DNA of 64,000 nucleotides from Podospora bellae-mahoneyi (lineage: Eukaryota > Ascomycota > Sordariomycetes > Sordariales > Podosporaceae). Under the pieces are notes generated by a model. That model worked only from the letters and a program-made list of their open reading frames with translations, made no database searches and was not told the origin of the DNA. The stretch covers positions 6,014,001-6,078,000 of the forward strand of contig NW_026946359.1 of assembly GCF_035222275.1 (NCBI RefSeq), given 5' to 3'. Positions 55,821 to 64,000 of the stretch are shown here, one piece after another. The translations under genes and the position numbers were made by a program. Numbering within the stretch: position 1 is the first letter of the stretch; each line of letters opens with the position of its first letter.

Positions 55821-57230
55821 ATGAAGATGGCTGCTATCACTGCATCAGCTCCTGGTCGCATAGACTACTATGCACAGAGCTTGTTCCCCAGTACCGCCAC
55901 TTCAGCGACTTTCAAGAGAGGGACAGGGGAAACTCTACCTGGGTTCCCCTCTCGGTACGAGGGTGAGAGGGTGTGGACAGGATCCGAGTGGTTAGACCCC
56001 AACCTCGAGAAGAGTTACATCGTGCAGATCGACAAAGACGACTTGCTTGAGGTGGAGAATGCTCTCCGCCATTTTCAAGGTAATGGAGCCATGAACCTCC
56101 CGGCCCCTTGACCTGTGTTGATGAAGCTGACAGAAAGTGGTCATCAGGTCTGAACGTGCCGCCTGGGCTTTTAAGTCGCGACACTTTCCCTCTCCCCAAG
56201 GGGCTGAGCCACAGGCTTCGGAAGGTATCTCAAGACTGCTACAATGGTCGTGGGTTTGCCATTGTTCGTGGTATTTCTCCTGATCGTTTCACCGACGAGG
56301 AGAATGTGCTTGTCTTTGGCGGCATATCCTCGTACATCGCACCCACTCGTGGATTCCAAGATGTTCACCGTGAGCTCGTCACTTGCCATGTCCTGAGTGA
56401 GGATATGAGACCTGGCTCGAAGGAGCAGAATTTGAGACCTGCATTTACCAATGGCCGACTGGTGAGCCTCTGCTCCAGAACGTGAGAAGCAATTGGCTAA
56501 CCCGATGAAGGCGTTCCATACCGACGTCGGCGATATTCTCGCTCTCCATACGCTGGGCGTATCCGATACAGGTGGTGAAACGATGATTGCCAGTGCTTGC
56601 CAAATCTACAACGAGATGGCAGAAAGTCGACATGATCTGATTCAAGAGCTTGCCCAAAACTGGGCTTTCTTCCAGTAAGTTTTACTCTGGATACTCCAAT
56701 TTGTTGCAATTTGCTGATATGAGAATAGCTCCCAGGACTACTACACCGACGGGACTCCTCTCCTGACGAACGCCCCGGGGGACAAGTTGGTGTTCCAGTT
56801 CTCAAGGCTGCCCATCACAGGCTTTCGAAGCCAGGGTGCGAACCCCACTCTCCCTCCGCCCAGTGAGAAGCGTCTTGAGGCCATGGCCAAGGTGGAAGAA
56901 CTGGCGTGGAAGCATGCTTTCCCGTTGCCTCGGGAACCTGGAGATATGGCGTACATTAACAACTTGTGTCTGATGCATGCTCGCAGCGCCTTTGACGTTG
57001 ACGAAGAGGGTAACCCACTGCCCTCAAAGCGTCATCTCGTCAAGCTAATGCTGCAGGATCCAGAGTTGGCGTGGGAACTTCCTCAACATCTCGGCTGGTA
57101 TCTGGAGCGTGTCTATGGCCCGAACCAAGAAGACGGGGGCAGGACTGAAAAATGGCAGCTCAGTGTGAAGGACGAATCATTGCCCGATGGTCGGATCTGG
57201 GCTGGCTCTGGAGCCCTCTCCAATGGCTAA
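55821..57230 (+). CDS. TauD/TfdA-like Fe(II)/2-oxoglutarate dioxygenase
   Basis: This 412-aa protein has exons 55821-56079, 56148-56461, 56511-56674 and 56729-57230, all in phase. It belongs to the clavaminate-synthase-like/TauD family. The iron triad is His194 and Asp196 (AFHTDVGD, across the second intron) with distal His329 (NNLCLMHARSAFD) and Arg331 for 2-oxoglutarate. The N-terminal part GETLPGFPSRYEGERVW and the YIAPTRG and FFHSQDYYTD segments are typical of fungal homologues. It probably hydroxylates, desaturates or cyclises an intermediate in the local pathway. The start is at MKMAA (55821, with a second Met at 55827). Its stop is only 24 bp from the stop of the convergent MFS gene. 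Confidence 0.92.
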
Positions 57231-57254
57231 GAGCATTCCCAAACTTTTCCCCTC

Positions 57255-59580
57255 TTAGTTGGTTGGTGCTATTGCCTCGTTGTCACTCCTTTCAGGATTC
57301 TTGTCCAGATGTTTGGTGTTCATGGCTGCAGCCAGAATGATTACCATTGCCGCCAGTGAGCAAGGTACAACTTCCATATTAGGTATTAGCAGGACTTCCT
57401 TTGGTCTCTTAAGTATGGAGATGATAGGGTGGCAGCAAACTCAAGAGACAGTACTCACAGAATGCGGTGTGCATCCCCTTTTCAAAAGCCACCAGAACTG
57501 CCGTGCGTGCACCTGCGTTGAGTCCCCTGACACTTTTCAAATCTCTCATGGCATCAAGAATAATTCTCTCCGTGGTCTTGGAATCACCCAGGCTGGAGCG
57601 AATGCCAATCTTTGCAACCGACCGAGTTATCGTAGACATAAGCGCCATGCCCAAGTCCGCTCCAAAAGTCTCGATGAGGTAGTACAATGCTAGTGTTTGG
57701 GGCCACCCTAAGATAGATATGTTAGCGCGTGAGGTTGTATGTCTGCGGACACGATAGGCAATACATTTCTTTTCCGTGCTCGACAAAGTGGCATAGAGCA
57801 GACAGCTCTGCCACAAGCCAGTACTGATACCAAAAACAACAAGCAATGGCGCATGTTGCGCTGCTTCAGGTTCTTTGACTCGTCAGCATTGGCATTTGTC
57901 CAAGAAAACAAGACATCCCCTTACTAATTAATCGCATAGCAAACAGAGAGCAGCATGCTCCCAATGCCATAGCGTTTGCAAGCATAATACGCTGCACTGG
58001 GAGGATATTGTTCTTAATTAGATACCCGCCAGAAATGGCACCGATGGGAAACCCAAGAAATACACAGGTCAAGGCCCAATCCTCAAACGATGGGCCATCG
58101 AAGGCGCGTACTTGGATGTAAGGTGGTATGATGAAAACAATCTAAGTCTCGTTAGCAGCTAGCCAGACTGGATAAGGTACGAAGCGAGTAATCACACCGA
58201 ATTCAAAATGGAAATAACTCCAAACACTTGAAACAGGACACTCAGATACTTCTTCGTGAAAATTGGTGTCATGTCAATAACGGGGAAAGAGGCGATCTTC
58301 AGCTCGTAGACCACGAACGTCACCATAAACAACGGACCGAGAATGAGGAGGGCCACTTCTAGAGGATCTGTCCAGCGGAGAATATTGTCGCCGAGCGTGA
58401 AGGCGACGAGAGGTGTGGTTACCGCCAGAATGAGCAACAGCCAACCTCCTCCATCTGCGTGGGATGGCAGCTGAGATGGATCGCCGTGCTTGAGCAAAGT
58501 GGACTGTGAGTACCGTGCGTGACAGGCAATCTTTTTAAATGACCAATGGAGCACGACCACTCCAGTCAGGGCGAATAAGACCTCTAGGAGAAAGGCGCTG
58601 GTGGCCTGGTTAGCACGTGCCATACGACAAAAGGTTGCGTGAAAGTCGAGACACACGAATGCCAGCCGAATGACCTGTACATCCAAGAACCCAGAGGCCC
58701 TGCTGCCATGCTAGTTCCCATTTCGATGCATGTAACAAAACTTTCCCAGATTGCGAGCTGTTTGACGCCAACAATTTCTACCCTTCGTCAGCACTTTCAC
58801 TGTGTTCAGGTGTCGAATGACAAACCATTGATGACGATCATGGAGAGCAGAGTGATCCCTGATGAGCCAAAGCCCACGACAAATCTAGAGCCCAGGAGTT
58901 GCCAAAATGATGTGCTAATGGTGCTGTATGCTATGTCAACGGTAGCTGAATCATATGCCTCAGTAGGTAAGTAGGCACATACCAAAGAGCAAGCCCGAAC
59001 GCGAATGATCCATACGCAATGAACATCATCCGTTTGATCCCATGATATGCGAGAAGGTAAGAGTACTGTGATGACATCAGCTTCGTGGACCTGAAAATCT
59101 AATGCTAGGTTCGAATGAATCACCACTGGCACAAAGATGGCTGAACATATCGACGCCGTAAGCATAACCCAGGATGCATCCTTGAAATGTTGAAGGTCAG
59201 AAGCTAGATTCAGTTTTTTTTCGTCAGTAAGAGTCGTTCAGGGCTTGTTGTACGAAGACACTCACCGAGACGGGAGTAGCTCGTGGCTAGAAACGCAATA
59301 TCAAAAGCTTTCACAAAGATGCTTGACCGTGTTAAGGATGTTCGGTTGTGGTAAAGTTTGAAGATGCGAGGAGGACACACCCAGCCAGTAACGCGGGGCC
59401 CATCAACCACAAAAGACCGTTTTCGGAGGCGGTCGATGCCTCATCACGAGGACTTGATAAGGGGAGAAGCGGGTCTTGTTCATTCAGGTTGCTCGAGTTT
59501 GTTTCGTCGATCTGAGCATGGTCGGCAACTGCTGAGAGGCAAGTGCTCTCCGGCCTTGCATTGTGGTGGGTGGCAGCCAT
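57255..59580 (-). CDS. DHA2-like MFS multidrug/amino-acid transporter (14 TM)
   Basis: This 571-aa membrane protein has eleven exons, each in phase with GT-AG ends: 59580-59381, 59321-59266, 59203-59127, 59065-58983, 58923-58826, 58777-58657, 58597-58198, 58141-57925, 57863-57765, 57707-57459 and 57370-57255. Joined, it reads as a 14-TM facilitator of the Vba/DHA2 type: GIFVKAFDIAFLATSYSRL (TM1), LLGSRFVVGFGSSGITLLS (TM4), GPLGSWMYRSFGWHS (between TM5 and TM6, antiporter-motif region), and AFLLEVLFALTG. The usual loop motif G-x-L-S-D-x-x-G-R-R is degenerate here (PVYSYLLAYHGIKRM). A charged N-terminus with an E-Q-D-P-L-L-P-L motif suggests a dileucine-type vacuolar sorting signal. It may export or compartmentalise the cluster product. 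Confidence 0.86.
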
Positions 59581-60959
59581 GACGCAGGAAGGAGGGAGGA
59601 CGCACAATGGAGCGCTCACGGAAGCAGGGTAGAAGGAGGGCAGCGGGATGCGTGATTTACATCGAACGAAAAGAATAATAACCCTCACAGATTCAAGCCT
59701 CAGGGCCCATCAAACCTTTTCACCTTCTCCCCAGCTTCGTGTTGCCTCTTGACCCGACGAGTGCTTGGAGATATCTGGGGCTGAGAAAGTTGCAGTGTGG
59801 TCGGACGTGCTGGCAGGGGGCAGATTGTTGCACAGCAGGCCTGCCAGTCAGCCTGCAGGATCAAACTAAACCATTTGGGGCACTCGGCCTCGACTCTGCG
59901 ACCCCATTTCGACATTCGGCAAGCGTGCAACATCTGATTATCATCTTGATGAGCGCTCCCCGGGCGAGCCAAGAGTCCAGCAAGCCCCATCACACTATAA
60001 GTGATGGATTCTGCGTGTGGTCCAGGCGGGTTTTCAAAGCCAACAGTTCCAAAAACTGACTTCTCATAGGTACCGACTTCCCTTTTGGGCATTCGGGGGA
60101 GGATGATGACCGTGTAGAAGTTATATGGAGCTTTGACTGTGAAATGAAGAGTCAGTGATAGCTCAAAGATGGGGATAACATTTTGAGGCACGTTCGGAAT
60201 GTTATAAGAAAACTCTCTTCCGGCATCTCGATTGAATCAAGTGTCCCCTTTTGGACAAAACAGATGCATCTGGTGTCCTGATACCTACCACGCAAGGCCC
60301 GAAATTTCCAACAACCTGCAGTCCTGTGGAGGGAGCCCATAGTCAGCTAGACAGAGGCAACAGTGTGCATGGTGACAGGTATGATCTCTACCTTTCTGTG
60401 GCAATGAGTGAGCAGCCACTAACTTTATATCAAAGGTCTCGTTCGAGACAGGCCTCACCGAAATCGGCGGGAAACACTATGGAACACGACCTTTTGGGAG
60501 TGGGTGCTTGGGCAATCCCCTATCATGAAGTCACAGTCCCGTCTTCTGTCGAGATAGGCACGGCACAGGGTGGCAACGAATTTAGCTTCAGGGCCAAGTC
60601 AATATTATGCAAACAATACGTCCACGCCATCATGCTACCCCCCGACAGTTCCCAACTTTGCACCACAGCTACATCCTATGATGCGAGACGAAGGATTAGT
60701 CTAGAGCACCATGTGCAGCTCGAAAGGAGGAGAGCCGAATATGGCATGCTGGAGCGATACTTGGAAGAGATGAGCCATCCGTTAATCTTTTCTCAATAAC
60801 GAAGCTGAACACAAAGAACCGAATCGAGGGTGGAGCATTTTTGTATAGTATATGAACGCGCTTGACATTCGGGAAGCGCCGTTCTGTGTTCGTGGCGGGC
60901 TGGGAAACCCATAATTTGGAAACCTTGCGAATGACGAAACGCATGATACTTCTGCTGTG
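59581..60959. other. Spacer between MFS and GNAT genes
   Basis: Both flanking genes are on the minus strand. Frames at 59700-60191 (-) and 60251-60799 (+) show no recognisable domain and are not called. Confidence 0.45.
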
Positions 60960-61722
60960 CTAGATAGTGTGTTGTGAGAACGGCTTCTCCAAAGCGTCAA
61001 TAACAACATGCTCTTCTTCTCCACCCACTCGTGCCGTGTCGGTGCCGACCAAAACGTAACCAAGTTCCTCATAAAGCTTCCTGCCCATTGGACTGGCCAT
61101 AACAGTCAAAATCCAACCACCTCTTCTCGCGGACTCATCAACACCCCAGTTACACAGTCTGGTTCCAGCACCACGCCGGCGAAAGTCAGGGTGCGTTACG
61201 AGCATCCAAAGGTGAAGTTGCTCTTTCCCATACGACTCAAAGCATCTCGCAAATGTCCGTTCCATAGCGGCTGCGTATGCCTTCATGTGTTCCCGGTTAC
61301 CATCCCGTCGTTCGTCAATGAAGAGATCTACGCCAGGTTGCACAAGATCAGTCAGCGAGCTGGCACCAGAGTACAATAATCTTACCTCCGCCTTTGGCCT
61401 TGATGTGAACAGCAATATCCCAGACACCAATAGCAATGGGGAGGTCATCGAGCCCTGCCTCCTCATTGGTCACTGTGACAACGTTGAAGGCGAACTTTTC
61501 TGGCTGCTCTAGGTACTCCTCATACTGTCGGCGTGTGTACTTCCAGAAGTCCTCCGGGTACTTGTCGCGGTATGGAAACTTGTAGTTGCAACCTGGGTCG
61601 TCGGGGAAACCAGCCTGGATGACCCGAGTGATGGCGTCGAGGTCGTTCTTGGTGGCTTTCCGCATGACGAGAATCTCGGCACCATAACGCTCGCGGTACA
61701 ATTCATAAGGTCCACCGCCCAT
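60960..61722 (-). CDS. GNAT-family N-acetyltransferase
   Basis: This 234-aa protein has two exons (61722-61386 and 61327-60960), with the intron splitting the Asp codon of KGGDLFIDERRDGNRE. It has the GNAT layout. The N-terminal strand-helix is VMRKATKNDLDAITRVIQAGF. The core strand LHLWMLVTHPDFRRRGAGTRLCNWGVDE contains the Q/R-x-x-G-x-G/A acetyl-CoA pyrophosphate loop (RRRGAG). Motif B is ILTVMASPMGRKLYEELGYV. It is probably cytosolic. The acyl acceptor is unknown; small-molecule N-acetylation or detoxification is typical of relatives. It is divergent from the adjacent regulator across 763 bp. Confidence 0.88.
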
Positions 61723-62485
61723 GGCTGGTAATGCCGGATGCTATCAGGCTCGGTCAGGCAGGGTGAAAGGTGTGGATGGCCCTTGCAATCGCCCGAGATG
61801 ATCTGGGGGCTGAGCTGGGTTGTACAGAGCGGGACTCGGACTTGGGTGGACTCTGCCTTGCGCACCTTGACGGCCAAGAGAGAGTGTCAAATTCCAATTC
61901 CTTGATTGAGAACGATTTAAATCTGGGACTGAGGCGCAGGAACGTGGCCGCCTAGAATTGGATCTCCTGGAGCCTTCTTGTATCGCCCGTTGCCTTTGAG
62001 GTGGGCTGGATAGCGGGGTGTTGGGGTAAAAGTGTGATTGGTTCGTCCTGCAGCTGCCCGTCCGGTCACCCCAGAAGGAGGCCGATTACCCAATTCGGTA
62101 GTCGGCCACTCCAAGCCACACAATTCCCTGTTGAAGCATTCATGTACCCATCTCCCCCCGTGCTTGCATACTCCCTTGTCACAACAGCTGGGCAAACTGA
62201 GGGGTTTTGTCACCCTATTTTGATGAGAAAATGCACTGATATCTGAGTTACACAGGCAGATCATGGAGCCATCGCCCCGTTTACAGGTCTCCCTGCAGCG
62301 TACACACAGTCGATATCCTCTTGACCTTCCTCGTTTGTACGGCTCAACGTTCCGCCAACAAATATCTGGGACACATACCCCACCCTGTGCTATCACGCGG
62401 TTTTATCCCTCCCAAACTACCGGGCCTCTTTGTAGTTTCAATATTCAAGTTACATTTGGATAATCCACAGCCCACGCTGCGCAAC
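61723..62485. other. Divergent promoter, GNAT gene and regulator
   Basis: This region lies between the divergent GNAT and regulator starts. The regulator frame is open upstream to 62321, but that extension lacks family features. No other gene is seen. Confidence 0.5.
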
Positions 62486-64000
62486 ATGTATCCCCAGGCA
62501 CCACAATTCGGTCAGGTTGAAGGGCACGAGGAATTCTGGGAGGAGAGATGGACATCATGGCCACGACCTTTACTTCCACTCGATGAAAACATGGCCCTGA
62601 TTGAGGCTTCTGTGTTTCCTCCTTTTCCGAGCCCCCTTCCTTTCTCGAATGTTCAGGCTCCTCTCCCGCCCGCAGGGTGGGAAGAGCTATTCCCTGAGGT
62701 TCACCACCAAGTGCTGGTGAATGGCTTGGACAAGAATGAGCAAGACGAGCCTATCGTATCTGAGGTGGAGCTCTTCGGTCTGTTTGATGGTGCGCTGGGT
62801 GGTCAGGACTTTCTCGACTTGGAGGCCCCTTTGGAATCTTTCGCTAAGGAACCTGAGCTTGGTCAGATTCGGTCTTCCCCACTGCCACAAGTCCAACCAG
62901 TTATCCAACTATCGAGCCCCGACACATTAGGTCTCTCATCCCAGACTGTGTCTGTATCCCCGAAGACCGTGACGTCCAACCCCTTATCAGAATCGCCCAA
63001 GACTGTCGCCTCCAAGACACTGTCACCCGTTGAGAGTCCTACGACCACAGCCACCCAGCAAATTCAGTTTCTTCAGTACAATCCTGCCAGGCCCACAAAG
63101 AGGATCCCAAAGGCATCCCGTCCTCACAATGGGAGACCTCCGACCACAGAGAGAAAGCCACGTTCTGTGACCAAAAGAAAGAACGTGCTGCTGGAGAATG
63201 AAGTACGACCCAACCTTCTCAAATAACATCTATGTGTCGTAACTTACTTTTCCTTTAGGCTTCCGTGATATCGAAGAAGAAAGACGCAAGTGGTAAACTG
63301 CAGTCAGTCGTGGAGGTCTGGGGGAAGCATCAAACGGTGCGCAAGGAAGCCAGCGAGGAAGAGAAACAGAACACTCGATACAATCGGGAGCATGGTGCCT
63401 GCGAAAAGTGTAGGAAACAAAAGCTCAAGGTGAGTTCTTCCAACCAGTGCCCATTTTCCCGTGCATCTTGCTAACTTCGGTATCAAGTGTGTCCAAATGG
63501 AACTGCAATACACACCATGCGCAAGATGCCTAAAGTTGTACCTGAATGACCTCAAGAGGATGCAGAATGGAGGCCCTTTCAAGGTTCAGCCCTGTGTCAG
63601 AATCGAGATCCTTGGCCTTCCTCTGCACCGAAAGGGTCCGACAAAATATTCAGAACTCGATACCTGGCTTCCTCAGAAACAGGCCCAGCTGGAATGGCAC
63701 ACTTTTGACAACACCACTCGAGTGTTAAAACTTACTCAAGGTTTCGGGGAGGGAATGGATAATGCACTGCGTCTCCGGGTGTCCAGATTCAAGCCTGGAC
63801 CAGGAGACCGCACTGCGTACTTCTGGACTGACGAGAAGACCGGGCTATTGCGTTCCATGGAGATGCCGCCCTACTTCATCAGCGACATGGATGCCGCCAA
63901 AGCCAGTGTTGTCGAGTTTCTTCGCAATGCTCGCTCCGTCTACATAGACACCCTACTCGGTGATGCCAGCCCGATAACTCGCAAGACGTTTGAGTCTGCT
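62486..64000 (+). CDS. Variant Zn-cluster transcription factor (partial, runs off window)
   Basis: The gene is incomplete at the right edge. Exons are 62486-63202, 63259-63429 and 63488 to at least 64000, in phase; 467 residues are visible. The N-terminal 240 residues are Pro/Ser/Thr-rich with acidic clusters, resembling an activation region, and end basic (RPTKRIPKASRP, RKPRSVTKRK). A binuclear-cluster-like motif follows: CEKCRKQKLKC (Cys 287, 290, 297) then PCARC (307, 310). The sixth Cys of a normal Zn2Cys6 is missing at its usual distance; the next one is at 332 (VQPCVRIEIL). I recall a fungal subfamily with this long last spacer. It is a possible pathway-specific regulator of the neighbouring genes. 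Confidence 0.78.

Noticed and set aside
60251-60799. 182-codon open frame on the plus strand
   Set aside because: There is no recognisable motif, unclear start context, and no splice or promoter support. A real lineage-specific gene cannot be excluded.
1-64000. CRISPR array or prokaryotic-type operon features
   Set aside because: The sequence is clearly fungal nuclear DNA with spliceosomal introns, and no regularly spaced repeats were seen.

Overview
The window is nuclear DNA of a filamentous ascomycete, most likely a sordariomycete and perhaps one of the Sordariales. The evidence is short introns (about 45-75 nt, GTRNGT donors, CTAAC-type branch sites), two Zn(II)2Cys6 regulators, a NF-YA/HapB homologue, a Rim15-type kinase and an intron-bearing tRNA-Met. 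The exact species cannot be read from the sequence.

The left part (1 to about 37 kb) is a conserved core. It holds HapB (+), LSM2 (+, 4 exons), tRNA-Met(CAT) with an intron, PSO2/SNM1 cross-link repair nuclease (-), eIF3d (-, 3 exons), a Yap-like bZIP factor (-, 4 exons), an LPLAT-family acyltransferase (+) interrupted by an in-frame TAG, a 1,944-aa Rim15-like kinase (+), a PHS-type MFS transporter (+), tRNA-Trp(CCA) (-), a Zn(II)2Cys6 regulator (-, 8 exons) and a small alpha/beta hydrolase (+). Long gene-free spacers lie before the large regulators (16.2-20.2 kb and 26.1-28.6 kb).

From 37.6 to 46.6 kb the sequence is gene-poor and richer in A+T, with ACCTAGGT-type motifs. It carries four small ORFs of unknown function (near 38.3, 39.9, 41.6 and 44.7 kb). 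Each sits 140-190 bp downstream of a clear TATA box. Two share the N-terminal pattern MFTI-x-I-x-MH-x-AFN, and two are interrupted by an in-frame TAG with the frame open beyond it.

From 46.6 kb to the end lies a compact accessory block resembling a biosynthetic cluster without a PKS or NRPS backbone. It contains a single-exon 1,120-aa four-domain protein (methyltransferase, FAD oxidase, phosphomevalonate-kinase-like kinase, phosphoribosyltransferase), a lectin-like beta-propeller, a type-3 copper tyrosinase, a TauD-like Fe/2-oxoglutarate dioxygenase, a 14-TM MFS exporter (11 exons), a GNAT acetyltransferase and an unusual Zn-cluster regulator cut by the window edge.

The points most worth a second look are the four-domain fusion and its cluster, and the in-frame UAG codons. 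The best UAG replaces an expected tryptophan in the acyltransferase, as expected for a fungal A-to-I mRNA editing site (UAG to UGG), though a simple G-to-A null mutation fits equally well.
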